Source: JACVRW01 sp963803245
GTDB taxonomy: Bacteria; Actinomycetota; Thermoleophilia; Solirubrobacterales; Thermoleophilaceae
NCBI GenBank assembly: GCA_963803245.1
Contig: CAWDLI010000008.1
Coordinates: forward strand, 1 to 64,000
Length of the DNA: 64,000 nucleotides
Reading direction: 5' to 3'
Part shown: one piece after another, positions 56,847-64,000 of the stretch
Numbering within the stretch: position 1 is the first letter of the stretch
Layout of the letters: each line of letters begins with the position of its first letter
Notes under the pieces: model-generated
What the model was told of the DNA's origin: nothing
Databases searched by the model: none
Seen by the model: the letters and a program-made list of their open reading frames with translations, nothing else
Translations under genes and position numbers: made by a program

Positions 56847-58295
56847 GTGATCCTCGCGATCGACCAGGGCACCACCGGCACGACGTGCATCGTGTTCGAC
56901 GAGGAGGGGCGCCCGGCGGGGCGCGCCTATCGCGAGTTCGAGCAGCACTTCCCGCGTCCCGGCTGGGTGGAGCACGACGCGAACGAGATCTGGGAGGTCA
57001 CGCGCGCGGTGGCGGGCGAGGCGCACGTGGCCGCGGGCCGCCCGGCGCTCGCGGGCATCGGGATCACCAACCAGCGCGAGACCGTGGTGGCCTGGGATCC
57101 GCGCACCGGCGAGCCGCTGCACCGCGCCATCGTCTGGCAGGACCGGCGCACCGCGGCGCGTTGCGACGAGCTCCGCGCCGCCGGCCACGAGCCGCTCGTC
57201 CGCGAGCGCACGGGACTCGTGCTGGACCCCTACTTCTCGGGCACGAAGATCGAGTGGCTGCGGCGTGAGGGCGAGGTGCCCGACGGCGCGGTCTTCGGAA
57301 CGGTCGACTCCTGGATCGCGTTCAAGCTCACGGGCCGTCACGTGACCGACTACTCGAACGCGTCGCGCACGCTGCTGTTCGACATCCACAAGCTCGCCTG
57401 GGATCCCGACCTGTGCGAGCTCCTCGGCGTCGATCCCGCCTCGCTGCCGGAGCCGCGCCCGAGCGCCGGCGTGTACGGCGAGACCTCCGAGCTCGGCGGC
57501 TCGGTGCCCGTGGCGGGCATCGCCGGGGATCAGCAGGCCGCCCTGTACGGGCAGGCGTGCCACTCGCCCGGCCTCGGCAAGAACACCTACGGCACCGGGA
57601 GCTTCGTGCTCGAGAACGCCGGCGGCACGGCCCCCGCGCCCGTGGACGGGCTGCTCACGACCGTGGCCTGGGGGGTCGAGGGGCGCGTGGACTACGCGCT
57701 CGAGGCGGCTATCTTCGTGACCGGCGCCGCGGTCCAGTGGCTCCGGGACGCGCTCGGCGTGATCGACGCCGCGGCGGACACCGAGGGCCTCGCCCGCTCG
57801 CTCGAGGGCAACGACGGCGTATACATGGTGCCCGCGTTCACCGGGCTCGGCTCACCGCACTGGGACCCGTACGCGCGCGGCACCGTAGTGGGCCTCACGC
57901 GCGGGACCGGCACGGCGCATCTCGCCCGCGCGGCGCTGGAGTCGATCGCGTACCAGACGGTGGACGCCGTGCGGGCGATGGAGGACGCCGGCGGGGTGGG
58001 CCTCCAGGAGCTGAAGGCGGACGGCGGCGCCGTCGAGAACACGTGGCTGATGCAGTTCCAGGCGGACATGCTCGGCGTGCCCGTGGTGGTGCCGGAGGTG
58101 TCGGAGACCACGGCTCTCGGTGCGGCCTACCTGGCGGGCGTCGCCACCGGGACATGGACCGAGGCCGACGTGCGCGCGATGTGGCGCGAGGCCGCCCGCT
58201 ACGAGCCCGCGATGGCGGATTCCGAGCGCCAGGAATTGCTCGCGGACTGGCACCGGGCCCTCGATCGCTCGCGCGGGTGGGCGCGCGAGGCGTAA
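56847..58295 (+). CDS. glpK: Glycerol kinase
   Basis: GlpK phosphorylates glycerol to glycerol 3-phosphate. The 482-residue protein starts MILAIDQGTTGTT and shows ITNQRETVVAWDPRTGEPLH, IVWQDRRTAARC, GVYGETSELGGSVPVAGIAG with DQQAALYGQACH, and FTGLGSPHWDPYARG. All are FGGY glycerol kinase signatures. GTG 56847 is chosen because the upstream GTG at 56838 lies in the -10 box. plsC follows after 33 bp in the same direction. Confidence 0.95.
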   Translation: MILAIDQGTTGTTCIVFDEEGRPAGRAYREFEQHFPRPGWVEHDANEIWEVTRAVAGEAHVAAGRPALAGIGITNQRETVVAWDPRTGEPLHRAIVWQDRRTAARCDELRAAGHEPLVRERTGLVLDPYFSGTKIEWLRREGEVPDGAVFGTVDSWIAFKLTGRHVTDYSNASRTLLFDIHKLAWDPDLCELLGVDPASLPEPRPSAGVYGETSELGGSVPVAGIAGDQQAALYGQACHSPGLGKNTYGTGSFVLENAGGTAPAPVDGLLTTVAWGVEGRVDYALEAAIFVTGAAVQWLRDALGVIDAAADTEGLARSLEGNDGVYMVPAFTGLGSPHWDPYARGTVVGLTRGTGTAHLARAALESIAYQTVDAVRAMEDAGGVGLQELKADGGAVENTWLMQFQADMLGVPVVVPEVSETTALGAAYLAGVATGTWTEADVRAMWREAARYEPAMADSERQELLADWHRALDRSRGWAREA

Positions 58296-58328
58296 CGAAG
58301 CCGCCGCGTTCGGGTAGGGACGGTTCGA

Positions 58329-59099
58329 GTGAAGGAGCAGGTGTACAAGGATCCTCGGCCCGCCGAGCACTTCACGCACTTCCACGAGCGGGTGCGGCGG
58401 GGACGGCCGGACTGGATGTACGAGTTCGTACGGATCGTGCTCACGCCCTACCTGCTGCTGTTCTACCGCGCGCGCTGCATCGACTCCGACAAGGTCCCCG
58501 CGGACGGCCCGGCGATCATCGCGCCGAACCACTTCTCGTTCCTCGACCACTTCTTCGTGGCCGTGTACCTGCGCCGCAAGGTGCACTTCATGGCGAAGTC
58601 GCAGCTGTTCACCCCGCCGATCCAGATCGTGTACACGCACGGCGGGGTCTTCCCGGTGCGCCGCGGCCAGCGCGACGAGGAGGCGTTCAAGACCGCCGAC
58701 GCGATCCTCAAGCGCGGCGGGCTGATCGTCATGTATGTGGAGGGCGGGCGCTCGCGTAGCGGCGAGCTGGGCACGGCAAAGCCGGGCATCGGAAGGCTCG
58801 CGCTCGAGTACGGCGTGCCGATCGTGCCCACCGCGATCGCCGGCACCGAGCGCGTGCGCAACTGGAAGCGCCTCCAGTTCCCGAAGGTCACCGTGCAGTT
58901 CGGGGACCCGATCCGCTTCGAGCAGACCGACTCACCCACCCGCGAGCAGGCCCAGGCGGCGTCCGAGATCGTGTTCGAGGACGTGCGCGCGCTGCACTCG
59001 CGACTGCGCACCGAGGGTCGCCGCAGCGTGGTCAAGGCCGCGCGAGCGGCACGCCGGGCCGCCGGGGCGGCGACGCGCCGCCGGCCGGTTACGCGGTAG
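58329..59099 (+). CDS. 1-acyl-glycerol-3-phosphate acyltransferase (PlsC-like)
   Basis: The 256-residue protein carries the acyltransferase motif His68-x4-Asp73 (NHFSFLDHFF), the glycerol-phosphate-binding EGGRSRSGELGTAKPG and VPIVPTAIAG. An amphipathic or membrane helix precedes the motif (FVRIVLTPYLLLFYRARC). The tail is Arg/Ala-rich. Position behind glpK suggests that glycerol phosphorylation feeds lipid acylation (inference). The start is GTG. Confidence 0.88.
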   Translation: MKEQVYKDPRPAEHFTHFHERVRRGRPDWMYEFVRIVLTPYLLLFYRARCIDSDKVPADGPAIIAPNHFSFLDHFFVAVYLRRKVHFMAKSQLFTPPIQIVYTHGGVFPVRRGQRDEEAFKTADAILKRGGLIVMYVEGGRSRSGELGTAKPGIGRLALEYGVPIVPTAIAGTERVRNWKRLQFPKVTVQFGDPIRFEQTDSPTREQAQAASEIVFEDVRALHSRLRTEGRRSVVKAARAARRAAGAATRRRPVTR

Positions 59100-59158
59100 C
59101 GGCCGGCCGACGGGTAGGAAGGCGGTGGCCCGGGCGCCGGGGTTTCCTTCGGACGCGT

Positions 59159-59193
59159 GTCACGTTGAACCGACTGGACCGGTCAAAGGTGAC
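59159..59193. terminator. Imperfect hairpin in a convergent gap
   Basis: GTCAC (59159-59163) pairs with GTGAC (59189-59193), and within it TTGAACC pairs with GGTCAA apart from one bulged A. It lies between plsC and the convergent MBL gene and may terminate both. The rest of the 118-bp gap holds nothing recognisable. Confidence 0.5.
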
Positions 59194-59217
59194 CCGCGTG
59201 GGGCAGACGCTCCAACG

Positions 59218-60123
59218 TCAGTCGTAGACCTCTCGCAGCCCCCGCCACTGCTCGAAGTCGTGCCCGCAGATCACGAGCGCGTTCGGGTTCTCGCGCGTGT
59301 ACAGCTGGATCTCCCTCAGTGAGCGGCGGAAGCGGTGCTCGTCCTCCATCCGGTAGGGGAGGCTCGACTCCTCGAGCGTGCGGCGTGTGTATGCCGCGTC
59401 GCCGGTGAGGAGGACGTTGCGGTCGCGGAGTCTCAGCACCACGGACAGGTGGCCGGCGGTGTGGCCGGGCGTGAAGACCAGGCGCACGCTCCCATCGCCG
59501 AACAGGTCGATGGCGCGGCCGAACGTCGCGAACGATCCCGAGTCCGGCGACTCGAAGTCGAGCGTGCGCCATTCGAAGGCGTGGTCGAACTGCCGCGGCC
59601 AGTACCCCTTCAGGCGTCCGCTCGACCCGGCCGCCTCCCACTCGGCGCTCGACACCACGAAGGTCGAGTCGGGGAACTCGGCGATGCCGCTTGCGTGGTC
59701 GGAGTGGAGGTGCGTCATCACCACGACCTTCACCTCCGCGGGCTCGATGCCGAGCTCCCGCAGCTGAGCCGACACGGCCTGCTCCTGCTCCATCCGCACG
59801 TCCTTGATCACGCGGCCCGCCACTCGGCCGAACGCCTCGTGCGGCGTGACCGCGATCGACGGGTGGAAGCCGGTGTCCACGAGCACCGCGCCCACGCCCG
59901 GATGCTCGATCAGGAAGGCGACGACCGGGACCTCGACCCAGTCCTCGCGCGACACTCCGATCCCGGCCGCGCGGAGGCCCGCGAGCCGGCCGGATTGCCG
60001 GTGCATAGAGGCGGCCGGAGTGACGAAGCGACCGCACAGAAGTGGTCGTAGGCGAACCGTCGCGTCCGCCCGTCCGCCGGGGAGCGGCGGGGAGGCGGGC
60101 CGGGGCTCCGCGGCGGTCGCCAT
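59218..60123 (-). CDS. MBL-fold metallohydrolase (N-acyl homoserine lactonase-like)
   Basis: The 301-residue protein has the full metal motif THLHSDHASG, an earlier strand VGAVLVDTGFHPS, the downstream TPGHTAGHLSVVLRLRD with ligand His, GDAAYTRRTLEE and ICGHDFEQW. It resembles AttM/AiiA-type lactonases, but the natural substrate is unknown. On the minus strand TATGGT (plus 60132-60137) ends 8 nt before the ATG, so it is likely leaderless. Confidence 0.87.
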   Translation of the reverse strand: MATAAEPRPASPPLPGGRADATVRLRPLLCGRFVTPAASMHRQSGRLAGLRAAGIGVSREDWVEVPVVAFLIEHPGVGAVLVDTGFHPSIAVTPHEAFGRVAGRVIKDVRMEQEQAVSAQLRELGIEPAEVKVVVMTHLHSDHASGIAEFPDSTFVVSSAEWEAAGSSGRLKGYWPRQFDHAFEWRTLDFESPDSGSFATFGRAIDLFGDGSVRLVFTPGHTAGHLSVVLRLRDRNVLLTGDAAYTRRTLEESSLPYRMEDEHRFRRSLREIQLYTRENPNALVICGHDFEQWRGLREVYD

Positions 60124-60181
60124 CGAGCCTCACCATATCCGGCAAAGTGGGTTGCCCCTGGCGCGCGACCGCCGGATCGCC

Positions 60182-60187
60182 TAGGTT
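60182..60187 (+). promoter_or_regulatory. Putative -10 element TAGGTT, leaderless
   Basis: The hexamer ends 9 nt before the GTG at 60197. No Shine-Dalgarno sequence is present. Confidence 0.5.
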
Positions 60188-60196
60188 ACCCCGGCC

Positions 60197-62362
60197 GTGC
60201 CCGCCCGCCCCGAGTCACGCAGCCTCCGCAATCTCGTCGCGCTGCTCGCGGCTCTGGCGCTCCTGGCCGTCGCCCCGGCGGCCGCCTCCGCGAGCTGGTG
60301 GCACCCCGGTCCGCCGCCGCCCGAGGTCGACCTGACGAACGCGGACCGCTGCGACTTCCTCGACCCGGCCCAGTGCCTCCTGCCCTGGCCGAACGACTAC
60401 TTCACGGTCAGCGATCGCCACAGCGAGACCGGCCGGCGCCTCAACATCTCGATCGACTCGGTGCCGCGCAACAAGAACGACGTGCCGATCGATCCGACCG
60501 AGCAGAACCGGTCCGACGGCTTCAGCCCGGGCAACATGATCATCACGAAGGTGCCCGGCCTCGACACCCCCGAGGCGTTCAAGCGGACCGGCGCCGTGCC
60601 GGTCACGGACCTCGCCCGCACCTATGACCGCAAGCAGCCGATCGTGGTCATCAACACGCGCACGAAGAAGCGGCACCTGATCTGGTCGGAGCTCGACGCC
60701 AACCCGACCAATCCGGCCGACGTGAACCTGCTGATCCGCCCGGGCGTGAACTTCGACGAGGGCACGCGCTACATCGTCGCGCTGCGCAACCTCAAGGACT
60801 CGGACGGCAACACGCTCCCGGCGTCGGCCGCCTTCAAGCTCTACCGCGACGGCCGGCGCACCAACAGCTCCGTGATCGAGCGGCGCCGCCCGCACATGGA
60901 GTCGATCTTCCGGACGCTCTGGCAGGCCGGCATCCAGCGCCACGATCTCTACCTGGCCTGGGACTTCACCGTCTCCTCGGAGCGCAACCTCACGCAGCGC
61001 GCGCTGTCGATCCGCAACGACGCCTTCCGCCAGCTGGGCGACAACGACCTCCGCGACCTGCGCGTGAAGGGCAAGGCGCCGGAGTACGAGATCACGAGCG
61101 TCACCGACTTCGCCGCCTGCGGGACCGACGGCTGCCAGGACGGCGAGGACGCCGAGCTGGCGCGGCGGGTGGAGGGCACGGTCAAGGTGCCCTGCTATCT
61201 CGACCAGCCCGGCTGCCCGACCGGCTCGAAGTTCAACTTCGCGAACGCATGGGATCGGACACCGACGCAGATCCCGGGCAACACCATCAGCGCGCGGTTC
61301 ATCTGCAACATCCCGCACTCGGCCGTGGACGGCCCCGGCGTCAAGCGCGCCCGCCCCTCGCTCTACGGCCACGGCCTGCTCGGCGATCCCGACGAGGTGA
61401 ACGCGGGCAACGTGCAGGCGATGTCCGCCGAGCACAACTTCGTGTTCTGCGCGACGCCATGGGTCGGCATGGCCGAGGAGGACATCGGGAACGCGGTGGT
61501 CACCCTCCAGAACTTCTCGCGCTTCCCGGCGCTGACCGATCGCCTCCAGCAGAGCTTCGTGGACTTCATGTACCTCGGCCGGCTGCTGATCCACCCGGAC
61601 GGCTTCAGCGCCAACCCGGCGTTCCAGGACGAGGGCCGCGGCGTGATCGACACGCGCCGCCTCTTCTATGACGGGAACAGCCAGGGCGGCATCTTCGGCG
61701 GCGCGCTCACCGCGCTGGCGCCCGACTTCAATCGCGCCGTGCTCGGCGTGCCCGGGATGAACTACTCGACACTGCTCCGGCGCAGCGTCGACTTCGATCT
61801 CTACTCGACCATCCTGAACCCGTACTACCCGAGCCTCGCCGCGCGGCCGCTGATCCTGTCGCTGGTGCAGCTGCTCTGGGATCGCAGTGACCCGAACGGC
61901 TACGCGCACCACATCACCGATGACCCCCTGCCCGGCACGCCCTCGCACAAGGTCCTCTTGCAGGTGGCACTGGGCGACCATCAGGTGGCGAACGTGACCG
62001 CCGAGGTCGAGGCGCGCACGATCGGCGCGCGGCTGCGCACGCCCGCCGTGGACGCCGGGCGCTCCTTCGACAAGGAGCCCTTCTACGGCATCAAGCCGAT
62101 TCGCTGGTTCCCGTTCGACGGCTCGGCGTTCGTGATGTTCGACACCGGCCCGGTGCGGCCCGACGGCAACGGCGGAGTGACCGGTACGCCGCCCGCGCCG
62201 ATCGAGAACCTTCCGCCGCGTGAAGGCCGCGACCCGCACTCCGCTCCGCGCAGCGACGTGAACGGGCGCGTCCAGAAGTCCGCCTTCCTGAAGATCGACG
62301 GCCGCGTGATCGAGGTGTGCGGCTCGCGCCCGTGCTACGCGGGCGGCTGGACCGGGCCTTAG
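60197..62362 (+). CDS. Large secreted esterase/lipase-like protein
   Basis: The 721-residue protein has a signal peptide (LRNLVALLAALALLAVAPAA) and several cysteines, which suggests disulfides outside the cell. It has an alpha/beta-hydrolase-like second half with the nucleophile elbow GNSQGG (Ser495). Other landmarks are DFLDPAQCLLPWPNDYFTV near the N-terminus and ARPSLYGHGLLGDPDEVNAG before the catalytic region. I recognise the type as a large uncharacterised actinobacterial hydrolase; the substrate is unknown. The start is GTG. Confidence 0.75.
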   Translation: MPARPESRSLRNLVALLAALALLAVAPAAASASWWHPGPPPPEVDLTNADRCDFLDPAQCLLPWPNDYFTVSDRHSETGRRLNISIDSVPRNKNDVPIDPTEQNRSDGFSPGNMIITKVPGLDTPEAFKRTGAVPVTDLARTYDRKQPIVVINTRTKKRHLIWSELDANPTNPADVNLLIRPGVNFDEGTRYIVALRNLKDSDGNTLPASAAFKLYRDGRRTNSSVIERRRPHMESIFRTLWQAGIQRHDLYLAWDFTVSSERNLTQRALSIRNDAFRQLGDNDLRDLRVKGKAPEYEITSVTDFAACGTDGCQDGEDAELARRVEGTVKVPCYLDQPGCPTGSKFNFANAWDRTPTQIPGNTISARFICNIPHSAVDGPGVKRARPSLYGHGLLGDPDEVNAGNVQAMSAEHNFVFCATPWVGMAEEDIGNAVVTLQNFSRFPALTDRLQQSFVDFMYLGRLLIHPDGFSANPAFQDEGRGVIDTRRLFYDGNSQGGIFGGALTALAPDFNRAVLGVPGMNYSTLLRRSVDFDLYSTILNPYYPSLAARPLILSLVQLLWDRSDPNGYAHHITDDPLPGTPSHKVLLQVALGDHQVANVTAEVEARTIGARLRTPAVDAGRSFDKEPFYGIKPIRWFPFDGSAFVMFDTGPVRPDGNGGVTGTPPAPIENLPPREGRDPHSAPRSDVNGRVQKSAFLKIDGRVIEVCGSRPCYAGGWTGP

Positions 62363-62368
62363 CCCGCT

Positions 62369-62890
62369 TCAGCCTCCTTCAGCCTCCTTCAGGACCCACT
62401 CCCAGTACTCGATCCAGCTCCGCTCGGCGCGGATCCCCGCCTCGAGCGCCAGCCAGGGGCCGCGCGGTGGGTCGCCGACGTCCTGGTCGCGCAGCGCCTC
62501 GTACTCGGCGAGCTTCTCGCGGTGCGCCTCCAGCTGGACCGGCGCCAGCGTCGCGGCGTCGGCGCCGAAGAAGAGCTTCAGCAGGCCGTGGTCGCGGAGC
62601 TCGGCCAGCTCGCCGGTGGGAGCCTGCCGCCACTCGCCGAGGGCGGTGCGGCCCTTGTCCGTGATCTCGTAGAGCTTGCGGCGCCGGCCGCCCTCCTCGC
62701 GCTCCTCGGTCACGTAGCCGGCGGCCGCCAGGCGCGTCGGCTCGGTGTAGAGCTGCGCGTGCTGGAGCGTCCAGAAGTTGCCCACCGACAGCTTGACGAG
62801 CGTCTTCAGGTCGTACGGGGTGCAGCGGCCGCCCCATTCCAGGAGCCCGAGCACGATGTATGAGGTGGGGGTGAGACGGGGCCCTTGCAT
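62369..62890 (-). CDS. PadR-family transcriptional regulator
   Basis: The 173-residue protein has the PadR winged helix (TPTSYIVLGLLEWGGRCTPY, FWTLQHAQLYTEPTRLAAAG, REEGGRRRKLYEITDKGRTA) and the C-terminal dimerising helices (LAEYEALRDQDVG, SWIEYWEWVLKEAEGG). The ATG is leaderless-like: TATTGT (plus 62897-62902, minus strand) ends 6 nt before it. It is divergent from the carotenoid oxygenase gene across 30 bp, so it probably controls that gene and itself. Confidence 0.9.
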   Translation of the reverse strand: MQGPRLTPTSYIVLGLLEWGGRCTPYDLKTLVKLSVGNFWTLQHAQLYTEPTRLAAAGYVTEEREEGGRRRKLYEITDKGRTALGEWRQAPTGELAELRDHGLLKLFFGADAATLAPVQLEAHREKLAEYEALRDQDVGDPPRGPWLALEAGIRAERSWIEYWEWVLKEAEGG

Positions 62891-62920
62891 TAGTCCACAA
62901 TAGACGGTATCTTCTCGACC
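62891..62920. promoter_or_regulatory. 30-bp divergent promoter region
   Basis: TATTGT on the minus strand (62897-62902) serves the PadR gene. TATCTT on the plus strand (62908-62913) ends 7 nt before the oxygenase ATG. Both fit leaderless transcription. The two -10 boxes are only 5 bp apart. Confidence 0.5.
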
Positions 62921-64000
62921 ATGGCTACCACACTCTCGCAGGCGCCCAAGACCGACTACCGCCTCGGCTTCCAGAGCCAGGAGGAGGAGACCGCCGTCGA
63001 GCGCCTCCCCATCCACGGTGAGGTGCCCGCATGGCTGACCGGCTCGCTCGTGCGCGTGACGCCGGCCAAGCTGGAGGTGGGAGACCGGCGACTGGGCCAC
63101 TGGTTCGACGGCCTGGCCGCGCTCAACCGCTTCGGGTTCGCCGACGGCCAGGTGTCCTACCGCAGCCGCTTCCTCGACACGAAGGCGTACCGCGCCGCCA
63201 AGGCCGACGGGCCGATGTCGGCCGGCTTCGGCACCGATCCCTGCCGCTCCATCTTTCAGCGCGTCCAGTCGGTCTTCTCGCCCGACTTCACCGACAACGC
63301 CAACGTGAACCTGGTGAGGATCGGCGAGCGCCATATCGCCATGACCGAGACGCCGCTCCCGATCGAGTTCGACGAGGAGACGCTCGAGACCGTGGGGCCG
63401 CTGCGCTTCGCGGACAAGACGGGTGGCCAGGTGACCACCGCGCATCCACACCACGACCCCGAGCGCAACGAGCTCGTGAACTACTCCGTCAACTTCTCGC
63501 GCAAGAGCGAGTACCGGCTCTGGGGACTGCCCGCCGACTCGAGCTCGCGCCGCCTGATCGCCTCGCTGCCGGTGCGTGAGCCCGCGTACATGCACGCGTT
63601 CGGCATGAGCGAGCGCTACCTCATCCTGGCCGAGTACCCGCTGGTCGTGAACCCGCTGAAGCTCGCCTTCTCGGGCAAGGCGTTCATCAAGAACTACCGC
63701 TGGCAGCCCGAGCGGGGCACGCGCTTCCAGGTTCTCGACCGCCAGACGGGGGCGCTGCGCGGCACCTACGAGACGGAGGCTTTCTTCGCCTTCCATCACG
63801 TGAACGCGTTCGAGCGCGGCAACGAGTTGGTGATCGACCTGGTGGCTTTCGAGGACACCACGATCATCGACTCGCTGTACCTGGACGAGAACGGGCCGGT
63901 CGCCGCGCTCCCGCGGAGCGAGCTGCGCCGCTACACGATCGAGCTGGACTCGGGCTCGGTGCGCCACGAGCCGCTGAGCGACGGCACGGTCGAGCTGCCG
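62921..64000 (+). CDS. Carotenoid oxygenase family protein (3' end outside window)
   Basis: The visible 360 residues match the RPE65/lignostilbene-dioxygenase family, non-haem iron enzymes that cleave carotenoids, apocarotenoids or stilbenes. N-terminal signatures are EEETAVERLPIHGEVPAWLT and GSLVRVTPAKLEVGDRRLGH with WFDGLAAL. Candidate iron-ligand histidines lie in TTAHPHHDPERNEL, YMHAFGMSERYLILAEYP and FFAFHHVNAFERGNE. The frame is open to the window end. The start ATG has a TATCTT box upstream. Confidence 0.91.
   Translation, partial: MATTLSQAPKTDYRLGFQSQEEETAVERLPIHGEVPAWLTGSLVRVTPAKLEVGDRRLGHWFDGLAALNRFGFADGQVSYRSRFLDTKAYRAAKADGPMSAGFGTDPCRSIFQRVQSVFSPDFTDNANVNLVRIGERHIAMTETPLPIEFDEETLETVGPLRFADKTGGQVTTAHPHHDPERNELVNYSVNFSRKSEYRLWGLPADSSSRRLIASLPVREPAYMHAFGMSERYLILAEYPLVVNPLKLAFSGKAFIKNYRWQPERGTRFQVLDRQTGALRGTYETEAFFAFHHVNAFERGNELVIDLVAFEDTTIIDSLYLDENGPVAALPRSELRRYTIELDSGSVRHEPLSDGTVELP

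Noticed and set aside
62371..62392. Tandem 10-bp repeat (CAGCCTCCTT twice) at the end of the PadR gene
   Set aside because: It only encodes a repeated Lys-Glu-Ala-Glu-like end. Two copies are too few to suggest a functional repeat array.
1..64000. Mobile elements, CRISPR arrays, prophage genes or defence islands
   Set aside because: No transposase, integrase, regular spaced repeats, toxin-antitoxin pair or restriction gene was recognised, and base composition looks even throughout.

Overview
The window is a contiguous piece of a very GC-rich actinobacterial chromosome. GTG and TTG starts are frequent and genes are tightly packed. The gene complement points to the class Thermoleophilia (Solirubrobacterales or Gaiellales-like): DI-DG repeat surface protein, SELENBP1-type methanethiol oxidase, PQQ-type sugar dehydrogenase, a TB7.3-like stand-alone biotinyl protein, and charged extensions on ribosomal proteins. 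This placement is an inference from content; no 16S gene is present. No phage, transposon, CRISPR array or integron was seen.

Layout. 1-12.7 kb is the S10/spc/alpha ribosomal superoperon in canonical order (rplV, rpsC, rplP, rpmC, rpsQ, rplN, rplX, rplE, rpsN, rpsH, rplF, rplR, rpsE, rpmD, rplO, secY, adk, map, rpmJ, rpsM, rpsK, rpsD, rpoA, rplQ), with infA missing from its usual place between map and rpmJ. About 18 single-base indels break nine of these genes between roughly 2.1 and 9.9 kb, whereas the following 16 kb read cleanly. That looks like a local consensus problem, so the genes are reported as full CDSs with frameshift positions. 12.8-14.1 kb holds a lipoprotein and an ArsR/SRPBCC pair. 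14.1-21.1 kb is a sulfur block: a methanethiol oxidase operon divergent from a sulfate ABC importer (cysP-T-W-A), followed by a cysteine-free Rrf2 regulator. 21.2-26.7 kb carries a methyltransferase, truA, surE, ligA and a winged-helix AlkZ-like protein. 26.7-41 kb is a mixed region: DacB, patatin, aminotransferase, FadD-like ligase, surface protein, tRNA-Pro, sugar dehydrogenase, and a set of dehydrogenase, thioesterase and sterol-carrier genes. 41-57 kb contains NUDIX, rubredoxin, bioA, a bioB-bioF-bioD operon, an AhpD-like membrane fusion with its TetR regulator, and an enoyl-CoA hydratase with an orphan biotinyl protein. 57-64 kb holds glpK-plsC, an MBL lactonase-like enzyme, a secreted esterase-like protein, and a PadR regulator divergent from a carotenoid oxygenase cut by the window end.

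How it works together. Biotin is made by BioB, BioF, BioD and BioA and may be used by the 70-residue biotinyl protein. GlpK and PlsC lie in one transcription unit and connect glycerol phosphorylation with phospholipid acylation. The sulfate importer and the sulfur-releasing methanethiol oxidase share a divergent control region. Across the window many genes without a Shine-Dalgarno sequence have a TANNNT hexamer ending 6-9 nt before the start codon, the signature of leaderless transcription. Several regulator genes carry clear palindromes over their own promoters (TetR at 55704-55725, MarR operon at 50369-50386, bioB at 53971-53991, ArsR at 13313-13342).

Limits. Everything was read by eye. Function calls rest on recognised motifs and family resemblance, not on database searches.
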